A stretch of 64,000 nucleotides of DNA, from the NCBI GenBank assembly GCA_002427815.1, contig DIZF01000062.1, positions 83,696-147,695 of the forward strand, given 5' to 3'. A program made the position numbers and the translations under genes. The notes under the pieces were generated by a model. It had not been told where the DNA came from and did not search any database. It was given only the letters and a program-made list of their open reading frames with translations. This stretch comes from Ramlibacter tataouinensis (GTDB lineage: Bacteria > Pseudomonadota > Gammaproteobacteria > Burkholderiales > Burkholderiaceae_C). Below are positions 42,823 through 50,562 of this stretch, in pieces; the first letter of the stretch is position 1, and each line of letters starts with the position of its first letter.

Positions 42823-44604
42823 TTACTTCTTGGTCTCAGCGGGCGGGGGCTGCATGTCCTTGAGCGGATCGTCATTCGCCGGCGGGAAGCCGGGCTCGGC
42901 CTCGGGCGCGGGGAACCCGCTGTTATCGGGCTGCGGCGCGCCGAACGACTCGTCCTTGTTGAGCTCCTTCTCCATCTGGAGCTGGACCTTGTTCATGTCG
43001 TACACCTGCTTCTTGTCCAGCCCGCTGGTGACGATGCCGGGGAAGGCGATGATCAGGCCGACCATGATGACCTGGATCAGCACGAAGGGCACGGCGCCCC
43101 AGTAGATCTGCATCGTTGTCACCGGCTGGATCAGTTTGCGGGTGAGGCGGTCGGTATATTCCTTGGCCGGTGCCACGCTGCGCAGGTAGAACAGGGCGAA
43201 GCCGAACGGCGGATGCATGAACGAAGTCTGCATGTTCACGCCCAGCAGGACCCCGAACCAGATCAGGTCGATGCCCAGCTTGTCGGCCACAGGGGCCAGC
43301 AGCGGCACCACGATGAAGGACAGCTCGAAGAAGTCCAGGAAGAACGCCAGGAAGAAGATCAGCAGGTTGACCACGATGAGGAAGCCCGCCGCGCCGCCCG
43401 GCAGCCCGGTAAGCAGGTGCTCCACCCATTTCTGCCCGTCCACGCCCTGGAACACCAGGCTGAAAACCGTGGAACCGACCAGAATGAACACCACGAACGA
43501 TGCCAGCTTGGTCGTGCTGTTCAGCGCCTGTTTCAGGAGCGAAAAGGTCAGGCGCCCGCGCGCCGCCGCCATCACGATGGCGCCCATGGCGCCCATGGCG
43601 CCGCCTTCGGTCGGGGTGGCAACGCCCAGGAAGATCGTGCCCAGCACCAGGAAGATCAGCAGCAGCGGCGGGATCAGCACGAATGTCACACGCTCGGCCA
43701 TGCGCGACAGCAGGCCCATGCGCGTCACCTTGTTGATCACCGCGAGGATGAACGCCAGCAGGACACCGGCGCACAAGGACACGACGATGGTCTCGTCCCT
43801 GGCCACAGTGGTGACTTCGGTGCCGGTCCACCAGCTCACCACCTTGGCGTAGTTCTCGCCCATGAAGATGGCGAGGCCCGCCGACACCACCGTGACCGCA
43901 AGCAGGGAACGGAGGCCGTTGCTGCCATTGGGTTCGCGGAAGGTGCGTGCCTCCAGCGGCAACGCCGGGACCCATTTGGGCCGGACGAATGCCACCAGGA
44001 TCACGTAGCCGGCGTAAGCGCCGGCCAGCATGAACCCGGGAATGAAGGCGCCCTTGTACATGTCGCCGACGCTGCGGCCGAGCTGGTCAGCCAGGATGAT
44101 CAGCACCAGCGAGGGCGGAATGATCTGTGCCAGCGTGCCGGAGGCGGCGATGACGCCCGATGCCAGCCGCCGGTCGTAGCCGTAGCGCAGCATGATGGGC
44201 AGCGAGATCAGGCCCATCGAAATCACCGATGCGGCCACCACGCCCGTCGTGGCTGCGAGCAGTGCGCCGACGAAGATCACCGCCAGGGCCAAGCCGCCGC
44301 GCACCGGCCCGAACAGCTGGCCTATGGTCTCGAGCAGGTCTTCCGCCATGCCGCTGCGCTCCAGGATCAGGCCCATGAGCGTGAAGAACGGGATTGCCAA
44401 CAGCGTCTCGTTCTGCATGATCCCGAAGATGCGCAGCGGCAGCGCCTGCAGCAGCGCCTCGGGCAGCACGCCGAGCTCGACGCCGACGAAGCCGAAGAAC
44501 AGGCCACAGGCGCCCAGGCTGAAGGCGACCGGAAAGCCGAACAGCAGGAACACGATCAGGCCCGCGAACATGATCGGGGCGAGGTTCTGGATGATGAACG
44601 TCAT
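42823..44604 (-). CDS. TRAP transporter large permease (DctM/TakM type)
   Basis: 593 residues, longer than common DctM proteins (about 430). Extra length comes from a central insertion with two more hydrophobic segments (around residues 230-310) and a charged, Pro-rich cytoplasmic tail (GAPQPDNSGFPAPEAEPG onward). The DctM core is evident: PFFTLMGLILERSGMAEDLL, GVVAASVISMGLISLP, IIPPSLVLIILAD, GVATPTEGGAMGAMGA. The long form is typical of mannitol/chloroaromatic- and keto-acid-type TRAP systems, matching the TakP-type receptor. Forms an operon with the small permease gene upstream. Confidence 0.92.
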   Translation of the reverse strand: MTFIIQNLAPIMFAGLIVFLLFGFPVAFSLGACGLFFGFVGVELGVLPEALLQALPLRIFGIMQNETLLAIPFFTLMGLILERSGMAEDLLETIGQLFGPVRGGLALAVIFVGALLAATTGVVAASVISMGLISLPIMLRYGYDRRLASGVIAASGTLAQIIPPSLVLIILADQLGRSVGDMYKGAFIPGFMLAGAYAGYVILVAFVRPKWVPALPLEARTFREPNGSNGLRSLLAVTVVSAGLAIFMGENYAKVVSWWTGTEVTTVARDETIVVSLCAGVLLAFILAVINKVTRMGLLSRMAERVTFVLIPPLLLIFLVLGTIFLGVATPTEGGAMGAMGAIVMAAARGRLTFSLLKQALNSTTKLASFVVFILVGSTVFSLVFQGVDGQKWVEHLLTGLPGGAAGFLIVVNLLIFFLAFFLDFFELSFIVVPLLAPVADKLGIDLIWFGVLLGVNMQTSFMHPPFGFALFYLRSVAPAKEYTDRLTRKLIQPVTTMQIYWGAVPFVLIQVIMVGLIIAFPGIVTSGLDKKQVYDMNKVQLQMEKELNKDESFGAPQPDNSGFPAPEAEPGFPPANDDPLKDMQPPPAETKK

Positions 44605-44626
44605 CAGGATTCCTTGTTCTTGTTGT

Positions 44627-45223
44627 TCAGAGCTTGCCTTCGCGCTCGGCCGCGAGGCGGATCGATTCCGCCAGTTCTTCTTCCGCCGTCTTCTCCGGCT
44701 TCTTGTGCGCCGGGTCGTCGATCAGCCCGAGCAGGAATGCGATCCGCTTGATCAGCTCCGACCAGCCTTGCAGCAGCAGCAGCGTAAAGCCCAGCGGCAT
44801 CATCAGGTACACCGGCCAGCGGATCAGGCCGCCCGAGTTGCCGGAGATCTCGCCGGACCGCCAGCCCTGGAGGAAGAACGGAATACCGAACCACAGGACG
44901 ACCAAACACAGGGGCGTGAGAAAGAGGACGAAGCCGATCACATCGATCCAGACCTGCTTGCGCCGGGACAGGCGCTGCGACAGGACGTCGATGCGCACGT
45001 GCTCGCCGTGCAGCAGCGTGTAGCCCGCGGCCAGCAGGAAGGCGGCGGCGAACAGGTACCACTGCGCTTCGAGGTAGGCGTTGGAACTGGTGTTGAAGAT
45101 CTTGCGCACCGCCGCATTGACGGCGCTGATCACGGCCGAGGCGAGGATCAGCCAGATCACGTACTTGCCGACCAGGGCATTGAGCCAGTCGACGGCTTTC
45201 GAGAACTTGAGTAGGGCCTGCAT
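44627..45223 (-). CDS. TRAP transporter small permease (DctQ type)
   Basis: 198 residues with four membrane helices; the start at 45223 has a CGGAG ribosome-binding site. Typical features: ILASAVISAVNAAVRKIFN after helix 1, SSNAYLEAQWYLFAAAFLLA, and HVRIDVLSQRLS. The C-terminus is charged (KKPEKTAEEELAESIRLAAE). It lies 22 bases upstream of the large permease. Together with the receptor(s) at 40.5-42.7 kb it makes a complete TRAP importer. Confidence 0.92.
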   Translation of the reverse strand: MQALLKFSKAVDWLNALVGKYVIWLILASAVISAVNAAVRKIFNTSSNAYLEAQWYLFAAAFLLAAGYTLLHGEHVRIDVLSQRLSRRKQVWIDVIGFVLFLTPLCLVVLWFGIPFFLQGWRSGEISGNSGGLIRWPVYLMMPLGFTLLLLQGWSELIKRIAFLLGLIDDPAHKKPEKTAEEELAESIRLAAEREGKL

Positions 45224-45379
45224 GGTGTCTCCGGGACTGCTTATTCGGCGTTCACGCGACACCGGGGCGCGCACCGCACGGCGATCGGCGCCCTTGAGCT
45301 GTGCAGTTGGGATTCTAGGGCTGTCCCCGGACCGCAGGCTGACGGCAAGGGGCGATGCCGGCGCAGCGCAGGGCGTGGT

Positions 45380-45385
45380 CATAAT
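45380..45385 (+). promoter_or_regulatory. Putative -10 element of the EgtB-like gene
   Basis: CATAAT ends 5 bases before the ATG at 45391; no ribosome-binding site fits between. Another candidate leaderless start. Confidence 0.35.
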
Positions 45386-45390
45386 GGGCC

Positions 45391-46656
45391 ATGCCCGCCC
45401 TCTCACCCGACATGACGCCGGCGTCCATCGATGCCACGTCGATGCGGCATGCCGGGCGTGAGTTGCTGTCGCTGGCGCTGATGGATGCGCGCAACCACAG
45501 CCTGCACCTGCTGTCGCATTTCGAACAGGCGCTGCTCGCGGGCAAGCTTGTCGTGCCGAAACGGGCCGAGCTGGAGCTGCCCCAGTGGCTGGCCGGCCAT
45601 ATCGGCTGGCTGGCGGAGTACTGGATCGGCCGCAATCCGCAGCGCGCCCTGGGGCCCGCGTGTCCCGCCGATGGCGTACGGCTGGCATCCATCGAGCCCA
45701 TGGCCGACCGTTGGTTCAACCCGGCGCTGGTTCCCCATGCCTTGCGCTGGCAGCTCGACCTGCCGGACTTCGAGGCGATCCGGGCGTACCTGCTCGACAC
45801 GCTGGAAACCACGCTGGAGCTGCTGGACAAGACGGCCGACACCGACGAGGCCCTGTACTTCCATCGGGTTGCGCTGTTTCACGAGGACCTGCGCTGCGAG
45901 CAGCTGGTCACGCTGGCGCAGACGCTGGGCCTGCCGCTGAAGCTGGCACTGCCGGTGGGCATCCAGCCGCGCGACGCCGTGCTGGTGCCGGCGGGGCGCT
46001 GGCGACTGGGCTCGCCCCCGGGCGGTTTCGTGTTCGACGTCGAAAAATGGGCGCACGAAGTCGAGGTGCCGGAATTCGAGATCGATGCCCAGCCCGTCAA
46101 TTGGGGCCAGTTCGTCGAATTCGTCGACGACGGCGGCTACGACAGCCCCGAGTTCTGGCAGCCGGCGGGGCGGGAATGGCTGGAGCGCGAGGCCGGGCAG
46201 GAGGGCCGCCGCGGCCCGCGCTATGTGGAACAGATCGGAGCGGCCAGCGGCGCCGTGATGCAGACGCATTTCGGCCAGGCCGCCCGGATGGCGGCCAACC
46301 AGAGCGCCATGCATGTGAGCTGGTGGGAGGCCGATGCCTGGGCCCGCTGGGCGGGCCGGCGCCTGCCCACGGAGGTGGAGTGGGAAATGGCGGCGCATGT
46401 GGCCGGCCGGCGTGGCTTTCGCTGGGGCGACGTGCGGGAGTGGACCGCCAGCACGCTGCGCCCCTGGCCCGGTTTCACCCCCGACTGCTGGAGCCGCCAC
46501 ACCGACCTGGAAGCGCAAAACCTGTTTGGCCGGGCCCGCGTGCAGCGTGGCGCATCCTTTGCGGCGCGCTCGCGCATGAAGCATCCGAAGTTTCGCGGCT
46601 TTGCGCTGCCGGAACGGGACGATTATTTCGTCGGCTTTCGAACCTGCAGCCTGTGA
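45391..46656 (+). CDS. EgtB/SUMF1-family nonheme-iron enzyme (ergothioneine/selenoneine synthase-like)
   Basis: 421 residues: an N-terminal DinB-like helical domain and a C-terminal formylglycine-generating-enzyme (SUMF1) fold. Signs of the latter are PVNWGQFVEFVDDGGYD, HVSWWEADAWARWAGRRLPT, EVEWEMAAH and the ending RGASFAARSRMKHPKFRGFA. EgtB enzymes couple a sulfur or selenium donor to hercynine with an iron centre. The iron motif HxxxHxE of EgtB appears here as HEDLRCE, with Arg where the second His should be; GHIGW provides the first His. No egtD or senB is nearby. Related SenA-type enzymes are an alternative assignment. Probably an orphan oxidative enzyme. Confidence 0.75.
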   Translation: MPALSPDMTPASIDATSMRHAGRELLSLALMDARNHSLHLLSHFEQALLAGKLVVPKRAELELPQWLAGHIGWLAEYWIGRNPQRALGPACPADGVRLASIEPMADRWFNPALVPHALRWQLDLPDFEAIRAYLLDTLETTLELLDKTADTDEALYFHRVALFHEDLRCEQLVTLAQTLGLPLKLALPVGIQPRDAVLVPAGRWRLGSPPGGFVFDVEKWAHEVEVPEFEIDAQPVNWGQFVEFVDDGGYDSPEFWQPAGREWLEREAGQEGRRGPRYVEQIGAASGAVMQTHFGQAARMAANQSAMHVSWWEADAWARWAGRRLPTEVEWEMAAHVAGRRGFRWGDVREWTASTLRPWPGFTPDCWSRHTDLEAQNLFGRARVQRGASFAARSRMKHPKFRGFALPERDDYFVGFRTCSL

Positions 46657-46663
46657 CGGCAGG

Positions 46664-47800
46664 TCACCGTGCTGCGGCCGAACCCTTGCGCCTGGCCCGC
46701 GCGAAATCCCACCACGGCAGCTGCTTGCGCAAACTCAGAACCTCGCCGCACGACAGCGGCTCGTAGCCGGGCAGGGCGGCCACCTGGCTGCGCCAGCGCT
46801 CGCTGCGCAGCACTTCCAGCAGCGCCTGCACGGGTGGCTGCTCCAAAGCGGTCTTGAGGCACACGAGGTAGTAGTCCTCCTGCATCAGGGGCACGAACTC
46901 CAGGCCGCGCGAACGGGCCGCCACCTCGATGCCCAAGCCCGCGTCGGCTGCGCCCGACGCCACCGCCTGCGCCACGGCGGTGTGCGAGGGTTCGGTGAAC
47001 TCGTAGCCGCGGATGTCGGCGGGACGCAGCTGCGCCTGCGCCAGCAACTCGTCCAGCAACAGCCGCGTGCCGGTGCCCAGGGCCCGGTTGACGAAACGGG
47101 CGCCGTGGTGTTTCAGGTCGGCGAGCGACGCCAGGCCCAGGGGATTGCCGGCGGCGACGATCAGCCCCTGGCTGCGGCGCGCGAACGCGATCAGCTTGTG
47201 CCGTCCCGGCTGCAGCATGGGCTGGTAGGTGCGCTGCACCAGGCTGCCCGGCGCCGGCAGCTGCGGCGTGTGAAAACCCGCCATCACGCAACGGCCTTCA
47301 TTGAGCGCCGCGATGGCGTCCACACTGCCGCAGAAGCGGATGTCCAGATGCAGCCGCGCGGTCGAGGCGGCGTGCTCGCGCAAGGCCGCCAGGGCGTCGT
47401 CGTGGCTGGCGAACAGGGTCAGCACATGGGCCGTGTCGTCGAACGCGACCGCGAAGGCGCGCTCCAGGTCGGCGTGCAGCGCCTCGATCTGCCCGGCGAG
47501 CCGGGCCTGGGCCTGCCGCTCGGCCCACAGCAGCTTGTCGCCGAACTCGGACAGCCGCGCGGGCTGGCCCTTGTCCCAGACGATCAGCGAATGGCCCAGC
47601 TGCGCCTCCCAGCGCCTGAGTTCACCCCAGACGTGGCGGTAAGACAGCCCCAGTGCCAGGGCGGCTGCCGAGATCGAGCCCTGCTCGCGCACCGCGTGCA
47701 GCATGTCCATCAGCGCATTGCGCAGGGACGCGCCGGCACCGTCCCGGGCGGCCAGCGAGTAGGAGAGTTCGATCTTGTGCAAGACCGAAGTATCCGGCAT
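46664..47800 (-). CDS. ModE-like regulator with PBP-like sensor domain (tungstate/molybdate-responsive candidate)
   Basis: 378 residues. Residues about 20-80 are a ModE/LysR-type winged helix (REQGSISAAALALGLSYRHV, then WGELRRWEAQLGHSLI). The remaining 290 residues form a periplasmic-binding-protein-like domain (FCGSVDAIAALNEGRCVMAG, GHxLIAFARRSQGLIVAAGN, NRALGTGTRLLLDELL), as in one-component molybdate/tungstate regulators. It is divergent from tupBCA, and the 117-base gap holds an 18-20 bp dyad (47846-47865) that is repeated before the aor operon. Effector identity is inferred from neighbours. Confidence 0.82.
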   Translation of the reverse strand: MPDTSVLHKIELSYSLAARDGAGASLRNALMDMLHAVREQGSISAAALALGLSYRHVWGELRRWEAQLGHSLIVWDKGQPARLSEFGDKLLWAERQAQARLAGQIEALHADLERAFAVAFDDTAHVLTLFASHDDALAALREHAASTARLHLDIRFCGSVDAIAALNEGRCVMAGFHTPQLPAPGSLVQRTYQPMLQPGRHKLIAFARRSQGLIVAAGNPLGLASLADLKHHGARFVNRALGTGTRLLLDELLAQAQLRPADIRGYEFTEPSHTAVAQAVASGAADAGLGIEVAARSRGLEFVPLMQEDYYLVCLKTALEQPPVQALLEVLRSERWRSQVAALPGYEPLSCGEVLSLRKQLPWWDFARARRKGSAAAR

Positions 47801-47845
47801 GCGACGGCGGCGACCCGGCGGGACGACGCGAGTCGGCGGGTCAGC

Positions 47846-47865
47846 CTATGCAGCCGGCTTCATAG
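47846..47865. promoter_or_regulatory. Operator candidate CTATG-N10-CATAG between regulator and tupBCA
   Basis: CTATG (47846-47850), ten bases CAGCCGGCTT, CATAG (47861-47865). The inner bases extend the symmetry (AGCCGGCT), giving a dyad with one mismatched pair. The same half-sites at identical spacing lie upstream of the aor operon (51786-51805). The form is reminiscent of the ModE box of enterobacteria (GCTATATA...TATATAACG). Confidence 0.65.
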
Positions 47866-47917
47866 CTCGCTAGTCCCGATGCGGCAGCGCTGGCTGCCGG
47901 CTTAGGATGCGCCGTTC

Positions 47918-48652
47918 ATGAACAGTTTTCTCGAGAGCTTCGGCACGGCCCTGCGCCTGGTCGCCGGGCTCGACCCCATGCTGTGGACCATCGTCGCGCG
48001 CTCGCTCTCCGTGAGCGTGACTGCGTGCGCATTCGCCTGCACCGGTGGCATGTTGCTCGGCGCCTGGCTGGGCGTGTCACGCTTTGCCGGTCGTGGCGCG
48101 CTGCTCACGGTGCTCAACACGCTGCTGGCGCTGCCTTCCGTCGTGGTGGGGCTCATCGTGTACCTGTTGCTGTCGCGATCGGGACCGCTGGGTTTCCTGG
48201 GCTGGCTGTTTTCGTTCAAGGCCATGGTGTTGGCGCAATCCGTGCTGGTGCTGCCGGTGGCCGCGGCACTGACCCGCCGCGCGGTCGAGGACGCCGATCG
48301 CAGTCACGGCGAGCAATTGACGTCGCTCGGAGCCCAGCCGTTGCTGCGCAGCCTGCTGCTGGGCTGGGACGAGCGCTATGCCCTGCTCACGATCCTGATC
48401 GCCTGCTTCGGGCGCGCGGTCTCGGAAGTGGGCGCGGTGATGATCGTCGGCGGCAACATTGATGGCTTCACCCGCGTCATGACCACGGCGATCGCACTGG
48501 AAACCAGCAAAGGCGATTTGCCGCTGGCGCTGGCGTTGGGGATGGTCCTGCTGGGCGTGGTGCTGTCGCTCAACGTGGTGATTGCACTGGTGGCGCGCTG
48601 GCGCACGGAAATCGCGGACGGTCCGCTGATGGTCAAAGGTGCCGCGGCATGA
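47918..48652 (+). CDS. tupB: Tungstate ABC transporter permease
   Basis: 244-residue inner-membrane permease with about six helices and the EAA-loop signature (EQLTSLGAQPLLRSLLLGWD). The pattern FGRAVSEVGAVMIVGGNIDG is typical of TupB/WtpB/ModB permeases, where oxyanion importers cluster. Together with the ATPase and the TTTS-type binding protein downstream this is the Tup system, which is highly selective for tungstate over molybdate. Starts 117 bases from the divergent regulator. Confidence 0.9.
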   Translation: MNSFLESFGTALRLVAGLDPMLWTIVARSLSVSVTACAFACTGGMLLGAWLGVSRFAGRGALLTVLNTLLALPSVVVGLIVYLLLSRSGPLGFLGWLFSFKAMVLAQSVLVLPVAAALTRRAVEDADRSHGEQLTSLGAQPLLRSLLLGWDERYALLTILIACFGRAVSEVGAVMIVGGNIDGFTRVMTTAIALETSKGDLPLALALGMVLLGVVLSLNVVIALVARWRTEIADGPLMVKGAAA

Positions 48653-48710
48653 GCCGCTCGGCCGTTCCGGAGGCTCATAGCACCGCAGCCCGCAGGGCGG
48701 AGGTTACCCA

Positions 48711-49412
48711 GTGAGCGCGCTGGTGCAGCTGAAGTCGGTGGGCGTGCGCTTCGGCCGCGTCGAGGCGCTGTCGGGCGTGGACCTGAAGCTGGCCCGCGGC
48801 GAGCGCCTCGCCCTCATCGGTGCCAACGGCAGTGGCAAGAGCACGCTGCTGCGCGTGCTGCACGGGCTCTTGCGGCCCAGCAGCGGCTCGGTCCTGCGCG
48901 ACAGCGCCGTGCGTCAGGCGATGGTGTTCCAGCGGGCCCACATGTTGCGTGCCAGCGCGGCAGCCAACGTCGCCCTCGGGCTGTGGATTGCGGGGCGTCG
49001 CTGGAAATCGGCGTTGCACGAGGCCGGCAGGGCGCTGGCGCGGGTCGGCCTGGCCGATGTCGTGGAGCGCAACGCCACAGCGCTGTCCGGCGGCCAGCAG
49101 CAGCGGCTGGCGCTGGCCCGCGCCTGGAGCCTGCAGCCCGACGTGCTGCTGCTGGACGAACCCACTGCCAGCCTCGATCCGCATGCCAAGCGCGAGGTCG
49201 AGGTGCTGATGGCCGAGTTCGCCCGGGGCGGCATGACGCTGGTATTTGCCAGCCACAACCTGGGGCAGGTCAAGCGGCTGGCCACCCGTGTGCTCTATCT
49301 CGAACAGGGCCGGGTGCTGGCCGACCTGCCGGTGCAGGATTTCTTCAATGGTTCGTTACTGGAACAGGCCTCGCCGGAGGCCGAATTGTTTCTCAAGGGA
49401 GAGTTGGCATGA
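48711..49412 (+). CDS. tupC: Tungstate ABC transporter ATP-binding protein
   Basis: 233 residues, GTG start with GGAGG 7 bases upstream. Walker A GANGSGKST near residue 38, Q-loop MVFQRAHML, signature LSGGQQQRLALARA, Walker B VLLLDEPTASLD, and H-loop FASHNLGQV are all present. Lacks the C-terminal TOBE domain of ModC, as in TupC. The stop overlaps the tupA start (ATGA). Confidence 0.93.
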   Translation: MSALVQLKSVGVRFGRVEALSGVDLKLARGERLALIGANGSGKSTLLRVLHGLLRPSSGSVLRDSAVRQAMVFQRAHMLRASAAANVALGLWIAGRRWKSALHEAGRALARVGLADVVERNATALSGGQQQRLALARAWSLQPDVLLLDEPTASLDPHAKREVEVLMAEFARGGMTLVFASHNLGQVKRLATRVLYLEQGRVLADLPVQDFFNGSLLEQASPEAELFLKGELA

Positions 49413-50203
49413 AATGGATTGCAGGCATCGTCGTGGCACTGGGCTTTGCGTTGGGCGTGGCACACGCTGAATCGATCACGGTCGCGTCGACCACATCCAC
49501 CGAGCAATCGGGACTCTTTGGCCATCTGCTGCCCGCCTTCACGAAGGCGACCGGCGTGGAGGTCAAGGTAGTGGCGGTCGGTACCGGCCAGGCTCTGGAC
49601 ATGGGCCGGCGCGGCGATGCCGATGTCGTGTTCGTGCACGACCAGGCGGCCGAGGAAAAATTTCTGGCCCAAGGGTTCTCGGTGCGGCGGCTGCCGGTGA
49701 TGTACAACGACTTCGTCCTGGTGGGGCCGGCCAGCGACCCGGCCCGCGTGAAGGGACAGGACATCCTGGCCGCCTTGCGCCAGGTCGCGGCCGCCAATGC
49801 GACCTTCGTCTCGCGGGGCGACAAAAGCGGGACGGATGCCGCCGAGCGCCGGTACTGGGCGCTGGCGGGCATCACGGCCAAGGGCAGCGGCTACCGGGAA
49901 TGCGGCTGCGGCATGGGGCCGGCGCTCAACATCGCGTCGTCGGCCGGAGCTTATGTGCTGACCGATCGGGGCACCTGGTTGAGCTTCAAGAACCGCGGCG
50001 ATCTGTCCATTCTGGTCGAAGGCGACAAGCGGCTCTTCAACCAGTACGGTGTGATGATGGTCAACCCGGCCAAATACCCGCAGGTGAAGGTGGCGCCCGC
50101 GCAGAAGTTCATCGACTGGCTGGTCTCGCCGCAGGGGCAGACCACGATCGCGGCCTACAAGATCGGCGGCGAGCAGCTGTTCTTCCCCAACGCGGGCAAG
50201 TAG
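49409..50203 (+). CDS. tupA: Tungstate-binding periplasmic protein
   Basis: 264 residues with a signal peptide (MKWIAGIVVALGFALGVAHA). The mature N-terminus ESITVASTTSTEQSGLF contains the TTST run that in TupA binds the oxyanion; RGDKSGTD supplies the second binding loop. ECGCGMGPALNIASSAGAYV and the terminal LFFPNAGK are also family-like. Receptor for TupBC, overlapping tupC by 4 bp. Tungsten supply presumably feeds the aldehyde oxidoreductase 2 kb downstream. Confidence 0.92.
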   Translation: MKWIAGIVVALGFALGVAHAESITVASTTSTEQSGLFGHLLPAFTKATGVEVKVVAVGTGQALDMGRRGDADVVFVHDQAAEEKFLAQGFSVRRLPVMYNDFVLVGPASDPARVKGQDILAALRQVAAANATFVSRGDKSGTDAAERRYWALAGITAKGSGYRECGCGMGPALNIASSAGAYVLTDRGTWLSFKNRGDLSILVEGDKRLFNQYGVMMVNPAKYPQVKVAPAQKFIDWLVSPQGQTTIAAYKIGGEQLFFPNAGK

Positions 50204-50312
50204 CCGTATATTGCTTCCATCACGGAAGCAAGGACTTGCCCATGAAACGCACACCGATCGCCGCCGACGCAGGCCTCCTGCGGTCTATCGCCGCCTCGTC
50301 CCAGGCCATGCC

Positions 50313-50561
50313 ATGTGGGATTCGATGATGGGCTGGAGCTGGGGCTGGCACGGCGGCTGGGGCCTGTTCGGCTTCATGCATGTGCTGTGGTGGGTGCTGA
50401 TCGTCGTCGCGATCGTCGCCCTGATCCGCGCTGTCGGCGGCCGGCACGGGCCGCGAGGGCCAGGCGAAGACCGGGCTCTGTCAATCCTGCGCGAGCGCTA
50501 TGCCCGCGGGGAAATTGACAAGACCGAATTCGATCAGCGCAAGCGCGACCTGGCGGACTGA
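50313..50561 (+). CDS. SHOCT-domain small membrane protein
   Basis: 82 residues: a Trp/Gly-rich N-terminus (MWDSMMGWSWGWHGGWG), one membrane helix (VLWWVLIVVAIVALIRAV), and a C-terminal SHOCT motif (ALSILRERYARGEIDKTEFD). Such proteins are common near redox or copper genes, but their role is unknown. A 28-codon ORF (50242-50328, MKRTPIAADAGLLRS) with an AAGGA ribosome-binding site overlaps its start and may act as a leader peptide, or be the remnant of a frameshifted N-terminus. Confidence 0.75.
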   Translation: MWDSMMGWSWGWHGGWGLFGFMHVLWWVLIVVAIVALIRAVGGRHGPRGPGEDRALSILRERYARGEIDKTEFDQRKRDLAD

Positions 50562-50562
50562 G

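Noticed and set aside
42814..44751. 645-codon plus-strand ORF opposite the TRAP large permease (His/Gln/Asp-rich)
   Set aside because: Composition is the reverse complement of hydrophobic helices; the DctM frame is convincing.
46664..47800. Regulator considered as a plain LysR-family protein
   Set aside because: The helix-turn-helix region fits ModE better (GSISAAALALGLSYRHVW), and the location beside tupBCA supports an oxyanion regulator, though LysR ancestry of the sensor fold cannot be excluded.
48674..48681. CATAG half-site (CTCATAGC) upstream of tupC considered as a third operator copy
   Set aside because: No CTATG partner at the 10-base spacing; a lone pentamer is expected by chance.
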